64,000 nucleotides of DNA. Source: Bombus terrestris. Lineage: Eukaryota; Arthropoda; Insecta; Hymenoptera; Apidae. The stretch covers positions 19,382,243 to 19,446,242 of the forward strand of contig NC_063277.1 in NCBI RefSeq assembly GCF_910591885.1, written 5' to 3'. The position numbers were made by a program, and so were the translations under genes. The notes below the pieces were generated by a model, which did not search any database, was not told the origin of the DNA, and was given only the letters and a program-made list of their open reading frames with translations. Positions 47,534 to 59,800 of the stretch are shown here, piece after piece (positions within the stretch are counted from its first letter, which is position 1; every line of letters starts with the position of its first letter).

Positions 47534-49682
47534 ATGGAAGGCACAACAGATAGGAGAAACACGTACAGTACAGGGGAGGGAGACCCCAGTACCGGCGTAG
47601 TCGGGGTAGTCAAGTGGGCCCCACTACGTCGTCAACATACGACCACGGCCGCTCGGGGGTGGGCCGCCAGGCCCCGAACGTGTTACCACGCCTGGCGAAG
47701 CGAGAAGTCTATTCTCGGAAGAATACATGGAGACATCGAGAACTCCGAGGACGAGAAGCGGGTGCCGGGCGGGCAGCGTTTTCCTTGCGCCGGCCCCGTC
47801 AGACGGAGCAACAACAATAACAACATCTGCTGCGGGAGGATCGCGGGAGCGAGCGAGGTCGGACGACGAAGAATCGGTAGCCTCGTTCGCGTCTCGCTCA
47901 TCACTGGCATCAATCGCATCCAGGGGGAAGAAGAGGAGACTGGCGACAGCAGCCACCTTGGAAGTCTCCGAAGATCTGGAGATACAAGTGAGGACGAGTT
48001 CGGCCGCGGACGTCAGCGCGGAATTAACGAGACACGTGTCCGAGATCATGAAGGTGGCGACCACATCGTCCAACCTCAAGGGCACGTACGTCAAAGCGCT
48101 GAAGGAAGCGGCAAGCTATATCTCGGCCGCATGGAAGAGCGAGGCCCCGCGAAGGAGAGAACAAGCGGGCAGCAGCGGCAACAACGCGGCAATGAGGCTG
48201 GTGGAGGCGAGACTGTCCGCGTTGGAGGAGGAGAACGCCGCCCTTAGGAGAGAGCTGGCAAGGAGGTCTATGCCCGCGATCGAAGGCCTGCGGGGCGGCG
48301 GTGCCGACACGGACCGCCCACGGGTCGAGGCTGCAACCCAAGAAGCGCGACTCGACGCCCTCGAGAGAAAGCTAGAAGAGTTGGGTCCCTCCATAACGAA
48401 GATGGTGGAGAGACAACTCGGGAGTCTATTGAAGCCGCAGCAGCAACAACAACAACAGCTGCAACAACAGCGGCAGCAGCAACAAAGCACTCCCGAAACC
48501 CGACGGAGCGCGGAATACTCCGCTACTCGCCCCCCCGCCCGCGCAGATCCCCCGCCGCCCCCAAGGACTCGGGAGGACGGCGGGTGGAGCGTGATGGTAG
48601 GGAGAAAAAGTAAGATGGGGCAGAGGAACATCGCCGAAAGGAAGCTGGACGCCGCTGGAGGAGAGGAGAAGTCCCGGCCACCAGCGACTGTCCAAAAACC
48701 GTGGGCAGATAGGATGGGAGGCGCGCCGAAATCGGGCAGCGGTGGCACCGTTAAAAAGCCATTCAGGAAGGAAAAGACGTCGCCAACAGTCAAGCTCCCT
48801 CGCGCACCGAGTACATCCGCGGTAACACTGACGCTAAGCGAGGGAGCCAACATGTCGTATGCCGACGTCGTAACGACGGCCAGAAGAGCTATCCCCCTCG
48901 GCGAGATAGGCGTGCAGGCCGTCACGATGAAGAAGGCGGTGACGGGCGCCATCGTCATCAGAGTCCCGAGGGACAAGGACAGAGAAAAGGCGTCGATCCT
49001 TGCGACGCGCCTGGCAGACGTTCTGGACCCGACCAAGGTAAGGGTCGGAACTCCCACGATCAAAGCCGAGCTGAGAGTCACCAATGTGGACATCTCAATG
49101 GGCAAGGAGGAGCTGCGTCAGGCTCTGGCCTTGGCCGCGGGATGCAGCAGCGAGGATGTTCGGATCGGCGAGATCGGCGTCTCCAGGGGCGGACTCGGAT
49201 CGGCATGGGTCAGGTGTCCGGCGGCCGGTGCCCGCAAGCTAGCTCAGGCGGGCAGGGTGGTCTTGGGGTGGTCCATCGCGAGGGTCTCTGCCATACCGAA
49301 GAGACCCCTACAGTGCTTCAAGTGCCTGGAGTTGGGGCACGTACGGGCAACTTGCACGTCCGCCGAGGATAGAAGCCGTCTTTGCTACAGGTGCGGTGAA
49401 AGCGGGCACCGCGCCAGGGGATGTCCCGCCTTGGCGCCGAAATGTCCCTTATGCGAGCGGCTGGGAGCTCCATCCGGACACAGGATGGGCGGAGTGGCAT
49501 GTGCCCCCCCGAAAATCAAGAGAAGTAAGGAGCAGCTTACCCGTCGGTCTACCGCCGCCGCCGACACCGTTATCACTACCATCGCCGGCGGCAACGAGAA
49601 CTACGGCGGAAACGCTACCGGGGCGGAGTCACCATCAGCAGTGACGAGTGGCCGGGAGGAGGCCATGGAGCTGGCGGAGTAA
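47534..49682 (+). pseudogene. ORF1 gag-like protein, E8, two one-base deletions
   Basis: G is lost from a five-G run (now GGGG 47603-47606) and C from a five-C run (now CCCC 47672-47675). Together they shift the frame by two, so the N-terminal 24 or so codons are separated from the rest. The remaining frame is open to the normal stop and contains the coiled coils, polyglutamine run and zinc knuckles of the K subgroup. An internal ATG at 47727 would give a protein of 651 residues. Both changes are in homopolymers, so base-calling error must be considered. Confidence 0.85.
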
Positions 49683-52600
49683 CTTCAACCGCCTGCTCCA
49701 ATGTAACATAGGAAGAGCCAGACGGGCGCAGGACCTGCTTCTCCAGGCTATACGGGAGAATCGGGTCGCACTCGCTGTGGTGGCTGAACCATACCGCGTC
49801 CCCGACGCCCCCAACTGGATCGGGGACCTGAACGGATCAACAGCCATAACATGGACGCCGGCGTTGTGTTCGCCCGGCGTCCTGCTGGATCGCGGTAACG
49901 GCTTCGTCGCCGTCGAGTGGAACGGGATCGCGATAGTGGGCATTTACGTCTCGCCCAACAGCGGAGTGGCCTCGTTCGGGGACTTCCTGGACGAGGTCGG
50001 TGACTGCGTTCGTAGATGCCTGCCTCGTCAGGTACTCGTCCTTGGGGACTTCAACGCGCGCTCGTCGCAATGGGGGGACACCAGGACGGACTCCCGCGGC
50101 AGGATGCTGACAGACTGGGCCGCGACGCTCGGGCTGATTCTGGTGAACAGGGGCACAACTAGCACCTGCGTGGCGTGGAGGGGATCGTCCATCGTCGACG
50201 TTACCTGGGCTACCGCCGGGCTCTACCGAAAGATCCACGGATGGAGAGTGGCCGACAGAATGGAGACCTTATCGGACCACCTCTATATAATGATGGAAAT
50301 GGAGGGGGAGGCCGCCGCCTGCGACAGCGGTGCCCGACGACAACGAGAGGAGAACCGGTCCCGTCGACCACCACCATCCACACCTAGGTGGCGCTTGAAG
50401 GAGAGGGACAAGGACATGCTGCGGGCGGCGGTCACTGTCTCCGCCTGGAGCTGGGACGCACGGGGGGACAACACCACAACCCCCCCCACCACCACCTCCA
50501 CATTGGGTGGCGTCGACGAGGAGGCTGACGAACTCCACGGATACATGATCGCGGCATGCGACGCCTCTATGCCGCGCTCCGCCCCGGGAAACAGAGGCGA
50601 CCGTTCCGTGTATTGGTGGACACCGGAAATAGCCGATATGCGGGCGGGTTGCATGCGGGCCCGGAGAAGATTCGTAAGGGCGCGTCGCCGCAAACGGACA
50701 CACGACGAGGAGGAGATCTCTCGCCGCTATGAAGAATACAGAGAGACGAGACGCGCTCTCCAACGGGAGATCAAACTAGCCAAGGCCCGGTGTTGGGATC
50801 GATTGATCGAATTGGTCGATTCAGATCCGTGGGGGAGGCCCTATCGCATCGTTACGAAGAAACTGCGACCTTCGGCCCCCCCGCTGACCGAAAACATGGA
50901 TCCGGCGTTACTGGACAACGTCATCGGGACGTTGTTCCCACGGCGGGACAACAACGAGACGTCCGCGCCAGCCCCTACCACCATCGACGGGACGGCGCCG
51001 ACGGATTGGAACGAGGAACTTCGAGTGACTGAGGAAGAGTTGCTCGAAGCCGCGAAGAAGATGGCATCCCGCGACGTGGCGCCGGGTCCGGACGGGATCC
51101 CGGGCCGAGTCTGGACGGAGTCGATCGACACCTTGGCTCCCCGTTTGCGGCACCTGTTCTCCAGGTGCCTGAGGGAGGGCGCCTATCCTCGGGCGTGGCG
51201 CACGGCGAAACTCGTGTTGCTACGGAAGGAGGGTCGACCGCCGGACGCGCCATCGGCATACAGGCCGGTGTGTCTTCTCGACGAGGTGGGTAAACTCTTC
51301 GAGAGGATCATAGTCGCCCGCCTGGAGGCACACATGGAGAGACGGATTCCCGGATGGCACGATAGCCAATTTGGATTTCGCCGGGGCCGCTCGACCGTGG
51401 ACGCGGTAAAGAGGCTGAGATCCATGGCGGAGGACATGGTCGCGCGAGAAGGGGTGGCGGTAGCCGTCTCCTTGGACATCTCCAACGCTTTCAATAGCAT
51501 TCCTTGGAGCAGGATCGTGGAGGCGCTGCGACACTTCGAGTCCCCGCCATACCTCGTCAGGGTGATTCAGGCCTATCTGAACGATAGGTGGATCACCTAC
51601 ACAGGCAGAAACGGCGTGAAGGAGCGAAGACCGGTGGAGCGCGGCGTGCCGCAGGGCTCGGTACTCGGACCGATTCTGTGGATCACTGCCTATGACTCGG
51701 TCCTCCGAAGTCCCATGCCGCCGGGGGCTGGCATGATATGCTACGCGGATGACACGCTGGTGCTGGCCAGCGGACGATGGTGGAACGACGCCGCATGCCT
51801 GACTGAGACCGCCGTGGCATGCGCGGTGCACGCCATTCGAAGACTCGGCTTGAGCGTGTCGCCGGCGAAATCGGAAGCCCTGTGGTTCTACGACCAACGA
51901 CGCAGAGGAACGCCGCCTGCGGAGCTGTCGACTATAGTCATCGACGGAGAAGAGGTCCCTGTGGGACACCGGATGAAGTACTTGGGCTTGATCGTCGACA
52001 GTAAGTGGACGTTCGAGCCACACTTTGAGTACTTAGCCCCGAAAGTAACGGCCGCAGCCAACGCGCTGTGCGGCCTTTTACCTAACATCGGCGGGGCAGG
52101 ATTGGGAGTCCGCAGGCTCTACGAAGGAGTGATCAGGTCACGAGTCCTTTACGGAGCGCCCGTATGGGCCGATGATCTGGCGGTGAGCCGGCGTAACCGG
52201 ACTCTGGTGAGAAGGCTCCACAGGACGATCGCCATCCGGGCAGCGAGGGGATACAGGACGGTGTCCTACGCGACAGCGACCGTGCTGGCCGCGTCCCCCC
52301 CGTTCGAGCTACAGGCCCTTGCCCTTCGCCGGGTGTACGAACACCGGAGGGCCGCGACCTTGGACCGACGTGCCACGCCGACGGCACCAACCGTGGACGT
52401 TCGGGAGGAAACAAGACTAGAAGCATGGGAGCGGTGGCACTCGCAGCTGTTGGAAGAGGATGCGATGCGCCCTCATCGGGCCGTCCGCGCCGTCCTGCCC
52501 AACTGGGACAAGTGGAGAGACAAAGGCGGGGTCCCGCTCACATTCAGGACGACTCAGGTGCTCACCGGCCACGGGGTGTTCGGCGATTACCTGCTCAAGA

Positions 52601-52920
52601 TCCGGCGAGAGGTGGCGACCATCTGTCACCACTGTGGGGAGGAGGAGGACACGGCGCGGCACACGCTGGAGGCTTGCCCGGCGTGGGAGGTACCGCGACG
52701 TGTCTTACGACTCGAGATCGGCGAGAGATTGGCCCCCGAGACGCTCATCGAAGCTATGCTCAGGGGGCCCCAGGAGTACAGAGCCGTCCGCACCTTCTGC
52801 GAGCAAGTTATGCTCGTGAAGGAGCGGGCGGAGAGAGAAAGAGAGAAAGCCCAGCATACCAGCAGGGCGCGGCAACAAGGAGTCTCCGCGCGTCACGGAC
52901 TGGCGGTACCGCCGCCGTGA
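49648..52920 (+). CDS. ORF2 endonuclease and reverse transcriptase, E8
   Basis: An intact 1090-residue K-subgroup frame, AUG-less at the start. It shares Ser to Gly (TLGGVDEE) and the GLAVPPP end with E9; its own change is Ala to Val (SPGVLLDRG) in the endonuclease. Catalytic motifs and the CCHC finger are intact. With its own ORF1 broken, translation of ORF2 would suffer if it depends on ORF1 translation. Confidence 0.92.
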   Translation: MAGRRPWSWRSNFNRLLQCNIGRARRAQDLLLQAIRENRVALAVVAEPYRVPDAPNWIGDLNGSTAITWTPALCSPGVLLDRGNGFVAVEWNGIAIVGIYVSPNSGVASFGDFLDEVGDCVRRCLPRQVLVLGDFNARSSQWGDTRTDSRGRMLTDWAATLGLILVNRGTTSTCVAWRGSSIVDVTWATAGLYRKIHGWRVADRMETLSDHLYIMMEMEGEAAACDSGARRQREENRSRRPPPSTPRWRLKERDKDMLRAAVTVSAWSWDARGDNTTTPPTTTSTLGGVDEEADELHGYMIAACDASMPRSAPGNRGDRSVYWWTPEIADMRAGCMRARRRFVRARRRKRTHDEEEISRRYEEYRETRRALQREIKLAKARCWDRLIELVDSDPWGRPYRIVTKKLRPSAPPLTENMDPALLDNVIGTLFPRRDNNETSAPAPTTIDGTAPTDWNEELRVTEEELLEAAKKMASRDVAPGPDGIPGRVWTESIDTLAPRLRHLFSRCLREGAYPRAWRTAKLVLLRKEGRPPDAPSAYRPVCLLDEVGKLFERIIVARLEAHMERRIPGWHDSQFGFRRGRSTVDAVKRLRSMAEDMVAREGVAVAVSLDISNAFNSIPWSRIVEALRHFESPPYLVRVIQAYLNDRWITYTGRNGVKERRPVERGVPQGSVLGPILWITAYDSVLRSPMPPGAGMICYADDTLVLASGRWWNDAACLTETAVACAVHAIRRLGLSVSPAKSEALWFYDQRRRGTPPAELSTIVIDGEEVPVGHRMKYLGLIVDSKWTFEPHFEYLAPKVTAAANALCGLLPNIGGAGLGVRRLYEGVIRSRVLYGAPVWADDLAVSRRNRTLVRRLHRTIAIRAARGYRTVSYATATVLAASPPFELQALALRRVYEHRRAATLDRRATPTAPTVDVREETRLEAWERWHSQLLEEDAMRPHRAVRAVLPNWDKWRDKGGVPLTFRTTQVLTGHGVFGDYLLKIRREVATICHHCGEEEDTARHTLEACPAWEVPRRVLRLEIGERLAPETLIEAMLRGPQEYRAVRTFCEQVMLVKERAEREREKAQHTSRARQQGVSARHGLAVPPP

Positions 52921-53192
52921 ACGCGCCCAGGGAGTCATCGAGGAAGTAACAAGACCCAAGGAAAGGGGCGCTAGGGGGCGTGGTCCCCCCTGGCGGCCCC
53001 GATCTTCTGTCTAACAAGGAAGTCTCCCGCCCAGCAGGGAGATAGACGGCGAGGAGCGCTTGGTAGTATTCGCAAGAGACCCTGAGCCCTCCTCGAACAG
53101 CCGTCTGGAAGACCACCGTGGAGTTTTAGTCGGTAAGAGTCCGACACTTCCCATGCTGCTCGCAGCTGGGAGTCCATGAGGATTTCTCCACG

Positions 53193-53228
<36 letters not shown>

Positions 53229-53230
<2 letters not shown>

Positions 53231-54373
53231 TTGGGGTTAGGTTGGGGTTAGGTTGGGGTTAGGTTGGGGTTAGGTTGGGGTTAGGTTGGGGTTAGGTTGG
53301 GGTTAGGTTGGGGTTAGGTTGGGGTTAGGTTGGGGTTAGGTTGGGGTTAGGTTGGGGTTAGGTTGGGGTTAGGTTGGGGTTAGGTTGGGGTTAGGTTGGG
53401 GTTAGGTTGGGGTTAGGTTGGGGTTAGGTTGGGGTTAGGTTGGGGTTAGGTTGGGGTTAGGTTGGGGTTAGGTTGGGGTTAGGTTGGGGTTAGGTTGGGG
53501 TTAGGTTGGGGTTAGGTTGGGGTTAGGTTGGGGTTAGGTTGGGGTTAGGTTGGGGTTAGGTTGGGGTTAGGTTGGGGTTAGGTTGGGGTTAGGTTGGGGT
53601 TAGGTTGGGGTTAGGTTGGTTAGGTTGGGGTTAGGTTGGGGTTAGGTTGGGGTTAGGTTGGGGTTAGGTTGGGGTTAGGTTGGGGTTAGGTTGGGGTTAG
53701 GTTGGGGTTAGGTTGGGGTTAGGTTGGGGTTAGGTTGGGGTTAGGTTGGGGTTAGGTTGGGGTTAGGTTGGGGTTAGGTTGGGGTTAGGTTGGGGTTAGG
53801 TTGGGGTTAGGTTGGGGTTAGGTTGGGGTTAGGTTGGGGTTAGGTTGGGGTTAGGTTGGGGTTAGGTTGGGGTTAGGTTGGGGTTAGGTTAGGTTGGGGT
53901 TAGGTTGGGGTTAGGTTGGGGTTAGGTTGGGGTTAGGTTGGGGTTAGGTTGGGGTTAGGTTGGGGTTAGGTTGGGGTTAGGTTGGGGTTAGGGGTTAGGT
54001 TGGGGTTAGGTTGGGGTTAGGTTGGGGTTAGGTTGGGGTTAGGTTGGGGTTAGGTTGGGGTTAGGTTGGGGTTAGGTTGGGGTTAGGTTAGGTTGGGGTT
54101 AGGTTGGGGTTAGGTTGGGGTTAGGTTGGGGTTAGGTTGGGGTTAGGTTGGGGTTAGGTTGGGGTTAGGTTGGGGTTAGGTTGGGGTTAGGTTGGGGTTA
54201 GGTTGGGGTTAGGTTGGGGTTAGGTTGGGGTTAGGTTGGGGTTAGGTTGGGGTTAGGTTGGGGTTAGGTTGGGGTTAGGTTGGGGTTAGGTTGGGGTTAG
54301 GTTGGGGTTAGGTTGGGGTTAGGTTGGGGTTAGGTTGGGGTTAGGTTGGGGTTAGGTTGGGGTTAGGTTGGGG
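53229..54373 (+). repeat. Telomeric repeat block 11, 1145 bp with four variant units
   Basis: Long array of TTAGGTTGGGG. Variants are TTGG for TTGGGG near 53611-53622, TTAGGTTAGG near 53884-53893 and again near 54083-54092, and TTAGGGGTTAGG near 53988-53998. Confidence 0.97.
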
Positions 54374-54676
54374 AGCATGAGGCGGGCATGGGTTCTCGGG
54401 GCGTAGGACCACCCCCCGGGAAACCCCGATGGATCTGATGTTCCCCTATAGTCGGGTGGCGGCCGGTCGGTGCCTCTGGTACCCGTCAGGTCGCTGATCC
54501 GGTGCGAGGAACTTCGGAGAAGTTGGTGGGCCCATGCCTGTCAAGACCACTCACCTCACCTTCTCGTGGGGCTCCCTGTCACCCTGCTCCGGACTCTCCG
54601 GGACAGGGTGCGAAAGAGTGAGTGGCACCAGGACAGATTCCCGATGACGACCCGGCGAGAAACAACTTCATTCACC

Positions 54677-56827
54677 ATGGAAGGCACAACAGATAGGAGA
54701 AACACGTACAGTACAGGGGAGGGAGACCCCAGTACCGGCGTAGTCGGGGGTAGTCAAGTGGGCCCCACTACGTCGTCAACATACGACCACGGCCGCTCGG
54801 GGGTGGGCCGCCAGGCCCCCGAACGTGTTACCACGCCTGGCGAAGCGAGAAGTCTATTCTCGGAAGAATACATGGAGACATCGAGAACTCCGAGGACGAG
54901 AAGCGGGTGCCGGGCGGGCAGCGTTTTCCTTGCGCCGGCCCCGTCAGACGGAGCAACAACAATAACAACATCTGCTGCGGGAGGATCGCGGGAGCGAGCG
55001 AGGTCGGACGACGAAGAATCGGTAGCCTCGTTCGCGTCTCGCTCATCACTGGCATCAATCGCATCCAGGGGGAAGAAGAGGAGACTGGCGACAGCAGCCA
55101 CCTTGGAAGTCTCCGAAGATCTGGAGATACAAGTGAGGACGAGTTCGGCCGCGGACGTCAGCGCGGAATTAACGAGACACGTGTCCGAGATCATGAAGGT
55201 GGCGACCACATCGTCCAACCTCAAGGGCACGTACGTCAAAGCGCTGAAGGAAGCGGCAAGCTATATCTCGGCCGCATGGAAGAGCGAGGCCCCGCGAAGG
55301 AGAGAACAAGCGGGCAGCAGCGGCAACAACGCGGCGATGAGGCTGGTGGAGGCGAGACTGTCCGCGTTGGAGGAGGAGAACGCCGCCCTTAGGAGAGAGC
55401 TGGCAAGGAGGTCTATGCCCGCGATCGAAGGCCTGCGGGGCGGCGGTGCCGACACGGACCGCCCACGGGTCGAGGCTGCAACCCAAGAAGCGCGACTCGA
55501 CGCCCTCGAGAGAAAGCTAGAAGAGTTGGGTCCCTCCATAACGAAGATGGTGGAGAGACAACTCGGGAGTCTATTGAAGCCGCAGCAGCAACAACAACAA
55601 CAGCTGCAACAACAGCGGCAGCAGCAACAAAGCACTCCCGAAACCCGACGGAGCGCGGAATACTCCGCTACTCGCCCCCCCGCCCGCGCAGATCCCCCGC
55701 CGCCCCCAAGGACTCGGGAGGACGGCGGGTGGAGCGTGATGGTAGGGAGAAAAAGTAAGATGGGGCAGAGGAACATCGCCGAAAGGAAGCTGGACGCCGC
55801 TGGAGGAGAGGAGAAGTCCCGGCCACCAGCGACTGTCCAAAAACCGTGGGCAGATAGGATGGGAGGCGCGCCGAAATCGGGCAGCGGTGGCACCGTTAAA
55901 AAGCCATTCAGGAAGGAAAAGACGTCGCCAACAGTCAAGCTCCCTCGCGCACCGAGTACATCCGCGGTAACACTGACGCTAAGCGAGGGAGCCAACATGT
56001 CGTATGCCGACGTCGTAACGACGGCCAGAAGAGCTATCCCCCTCGGCGAGATAGGCGTGCAGGCCGTCACGATGAAGAAGGCGGTGACGGGCGCCATCGT
56101 CATCAGAGTCCCGAGGGACAAGGACAGAGAAAAGGCGTCGATCCTTGCGACGCGCCTGGCAGACGTTCTGGACCCGACCAAGGTAAGGGTCGGAACTCCC
56201 ACGATCAAAGCCGAGCTGAGAGTCACCAATGTGGACATCTCAATGGGCAAGGAGGAGCTGCGTCAGGCTCTGGCCTTGGCCGCGGGATGCAGCAGCGAGG
56301 ATGTTCGGATCGGCGAGATCGGCGTCTCCAGGGGCGGACTCGGATCGGCATGGGTCAGGTGTCCGGCGGCCGGTGCCCGCAAGCTAGCTCAGGCGGGCAG
56401 GGTGGTCTTGGGGTGGTCCATCGCGAGGGTCTCTGCCATACCGAAGAGACCCCTACAGTGCTTCAAGTGCCTGGAGTTGGGGCACGTACGGGCAACTTGC
56501 ACGTCCGCCGAGGATAGAAGCCGTCTTTGCTACAGGTGCGGTGAAAGCGGGCACCGCGCCAGGGGATGTCCCGCCTTGGCGCCGAAATGTCCCTTATGCG
56601 AGCGGCTGGGAGCTCCATCCGGACACAGGATGGGCGGAGTGGCATGTGCCCCCCCGAAAATCAAGAGAAGTAAGGAGCAGCTTACCCGTCGGTCTACCGC
56701 CGCCGCCGACACCGTTATCACTACCATCGCCGGCGGCAACGAGAACTACGGCGGAAACGCTACCGGGGCGGAGTCACCATCAGCAGTGACGAGTGGCCGG
56801 GAGGAGGCCATGGAGCTGGCGGAGTAA
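54677..56827 (+). CDS. ORF1 gag-like zinc-knuckle protein, E9
   Basis: An intact 716-residue K-subgroup frame (260T, 301K, 413K, 462Q, 539S, 577V, 667E). Thr to Ala in RRLATAATLE is shared with E8 and E10. SVMVGRK and RRSTAAAD are shared with E2, E8 and E10. Three zinc knuckles and the polyglutamine run are unchanged. Confidence 0.9.
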   Translation: MEGTTDRRNTYSTGEGDPSTGVVGGSQVGPTTSSTYDHGRSGVGRQAPERVTTPGEARSLFSEEYMETSRTPRTRSGCRAGSVFLAPAPSDGATTITTSAAGGSRERARSDDEESVASFASRSSLASIASRGKKRRLATAATLEVSEDLEIQVRTSSAADVSAELTRHVSEIMKVATTSSNLKGTYVKALKEAASYISAAWKSEAPRRREQAGSSGNNAAMRLVEARLSALEEENAALRRELARRSMPAIEGLRGGGADTDRPRVEAATQEARLDALERKLEELGPSITKMVERQLGSLLKPQQQQQQQLQQQRQQQQSTPETRRSAEYSATRPPARADPPPPPRTREDGGWSVMVGRKSKMGQRNIAERKLDAAGGEEKSRPPATVQKPWADRMGGAPKSGSGGTVKKPFRKEKTSPTVKLPRAPSTSAVTLTLSEGANMSYADVVTTARRAIPLGEIGVQAVTMKKAVTGAIVIRVPRDKDREKASILATRLADVLDPTKVRVGTPTIKAELRVTNVDISMGKEELRQALALAAGCSSEDVRIGEIGVSRGGLGSAWVRCPAAGARKLAQAGRVVLGWSIARVSAIPKRPLQCFKCLELGHVRATCTSAEDRSRLCYRCGESGHRARGCPALAPKCPLCERLGAPSGHRMGGVACAPPKIKRSKEQLTRRSTAAADTVITTIAGGNENYGGNATGAESPSAVTSGREEAMELAE

Positions 56828-59800
56828 CTTCAACCGCCTGCTCCAATGTAACATAGGAAGAGCCAGACGGGCGCAGGACCTGCTTCTCCAGGCTATACGG
56901 GAGAATCGGGTCGCACTCGCTGTGGTGGCTGAACCATACCGCGTCCCCGACGCCCCCAACTGGATCGGGGACCTGAACGGATCAACAGCCATAACATGGA
57001 CGCCGGCGTTGTGTTCGCCCGGCGCCCTGCTGGATCGCGGTAACGGCTTCGTCGCCGTCGAGTGGAACGGGATCGCGATAGTGGGCATTTACGTCTCGCC
57101 CAACAGCGGAGTGGCCTCGTTCGGGGACTTCCTGGACGAGGTCGGTGACTGCGTTCGTAGATGCCTGCCTCGTCAGGTACTCGTCCTTGGGGACTTCAAC
57201 GCGCGCTCGTCGCAATGGGGGGACACCAGGACGGACTCCCGCGGCAGGATGCTGACAGACTGGGCCGCGACGCTCGGGCTGATTCTGGTGAACAGGGGCA
57301 CAACTAGCACCTGCGTGGCGTGGAGGGGATCGTCCATCGTCGACGTTACCTGGGCTACCGCCGGGCTCTACCGAAAGATCCACGGATGGAGAGTGGCCGA
57401 CAGAATGGAGACCTTATCGGACCACCTCTATATAATGATGGAAATGGAGGGGGAGGCCGCCGCCTGCGACAGCGGTGCCCGACGACAACGAGAGGAGAAC
57501 CGGTCCCGTCGACCACCACCATCCACACCTAGGTGGCGCTTGAAGGAGAGGGACAAGGACATGCTGCGGGCGGCGGTCACTGTCTCCGCCTGGAGCTGGG
57601 ACGCACGGGGGGACAACACCACAACCCCCCCCACCACCACCTCCACATTGGGTGGCGTCGACGAGGAGGCTGACGAACTCCACGGATACATGATCGCGGC
57701 ATGCGACGCCTCTATGCCGCGCTCCGCCCCGGGAAACAGAGGCGACCGTTCCGTGTATTGGTGGACACCGGAAATAGCCGATATGCGGGCGGGTTGCATG
57801 CGGGCCCGGAGAAGATTCGTAAGGGCGCGTCGCCGCAAACGGACACACGACGAGGAGGAGATCTCTCGCCGCTATGAAGAATACAGAGAGACGAGACGCG
57901 CTCTCCAACGGGAGATCAAACTAGCCAAGGCCCGGTGTTGGGATCGATTGATCGAATTGGTCGATTCAGATCCGTGGGGGAGGCCCTATCGCATCGTTAC
58001 GAAGAAACTGCGACCTTCGGCCCCCCCGCTGACCGAAAACATGGATCCGGCGTTACTGGACAACGTCATCGGGACGTTGTTCCCACGGCGGGACAACAAC
58101 GAGACGTCCGCGCCAGCCCCTACCACCATCGACGGGACGGCGCCGACGGATTGGAACGAGGAACTTCGAGTGACTGAGGAAGAGTTGCTCGAAGCCGCGA
58201 AGAAGATGGCATCCCGCGACGTGGCGCCGGGTCCGGACGGGATCCCGGGCCGAGTCTGGACGGAGTCGATCGACACCTTGGCTCCCCGTTTGCGGCACCT
58301 GTTCTCCAGGTGCCTGAGGGAGGGCGCCTATCCTCGGGCGTGGCGCACGGCGAAACTCGTGTTGCTACGGAAGGAGGGTCGACCGCCGGACGCGCCATCG
58401 GCATACAGGCCGGTGTGTCTTCTCGACGAGGTGGGTAAACTCTTCGAGAGGATCATAGTCGCCCGCCTGGAGGCACACATGGAGAGACGGATTCCCGGAT
58501 GGCACGATAGCCAATTTGGATTTCGCCGGGGCCGCTCGACCGTGGACGCGGTAAAGAGGCTGAGATCCATGGCGGAGGACATGGTCGCGCGAGAAGGGGT
58601 GGCGGTAGCCGTCTCCTTGGACATCTCCAACGCTTTCAATAGCATTCCTTGGAGCAGGATCGTGGAGGCGCTGCGACACTTCGAGTCCCCGCCATACCTC
58701 GTCAGGGTGATTCAGGCCTATCTGAACGATAGGTGGATCACCTACACAGGCAGAAACGGCGTGAAGGAGCGAAGACCGGTGGAGCGCGGCGTGCCGCAGG
58801 GCTCGGTACTCGGACCGATTCTGTGGATCACTGCCTATGACTCGGTCCTCCGAAGTCCCATGCCGCCGGGGGCTGGCATGATATGCTACGCGGATGACAC
58901 GCTGGTGCTGGCCAGCGGACGATGGTGGAACGACGCCGCATGCCTGACTGAGACCGCCGTGGCATGCGCGGTGCACGCCATTCGAAGACTCGGCTTGAGC
59001 GTGTCGCCGGCGAAATCGGAAGCCCTGTGGTTCTACGACCAACGACGCAGAGGAACGCCGCCTGCGGAGCTGTCGACTATAGTCATCGACGGAGAAGAGG
59101 TCCCTGTGGGACACCGGATGAAGTACTTGGGCTTGATCGTCGACAGTAAGTGGACGTTCGAGCCACACTTTGAGTACTTAGCCCCGAAAGTAACGGCCGC
59201 AGCCAACGCGCTGTGCGGCCTTTTACCTAACATCGGCGGGGCAGGATTGGGAGTCCGCAGGCTCTACGAAGGAGTGATCAGGTCACGAGTCCTTTACGGA
59301 GCGCCCGTATGGGCCGATGATCTGGCGGTGAGCCGGCGTAACCGGACTCTGGTGAGAAGGCTCCACAGGACGATCGCCATCCGGGCAGCGAGGGGATACA
59401 GGACGGTGTCCTACGCGACAGCGACCGTGCTGGCCGCGTCCCCCCCGTTCGAGCTACAGGCCCTTGCCCTTCGCCGGGTGTACGAACACCGGAGGGCCGC
59501 GACCTTGGACCGACGTGCCACGCCGACGGCACCAACCGTGGACGTTCGGGAGGAAACAAGACTAGAAGCATGGGAGCGGTGGCACTCGCAGCTGTTGGAA
59601 GAGGATGCGATGCGCCCTCATCGGGCCGTCCGCGCCGTCCTGCCCAACTGGGACAAGTGGAGAGACAAAGGCGGGGTCCCGCTCACATTCAGGACGACTC
59701 AGGTGCTCACCGGCCACGGGGTGTTCGGCGATTACCTGCTCAAGATCCGGCGAGAGGTGGCGACCATCTGTCACCACTGTGGGGAGGAGGAGGACACGGC

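Larger units (their letters stand above)
47231..53228 (+). mobile_element. Telomere-specific R1-clade LINE, copy E8, ORF1 frameshifted
   Basis: Body 5962 bp plus a 36-nt poly(A) (53193-53228). Two single-base deletions in ORF1 account for the length difference. K subgroup in both ORFs, but its 3' UTR is of the E1 type (AGCAGGG, CCTCCTC), so a switch lies near the end. It shares rare variants with E9. Confidence 0.95.
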
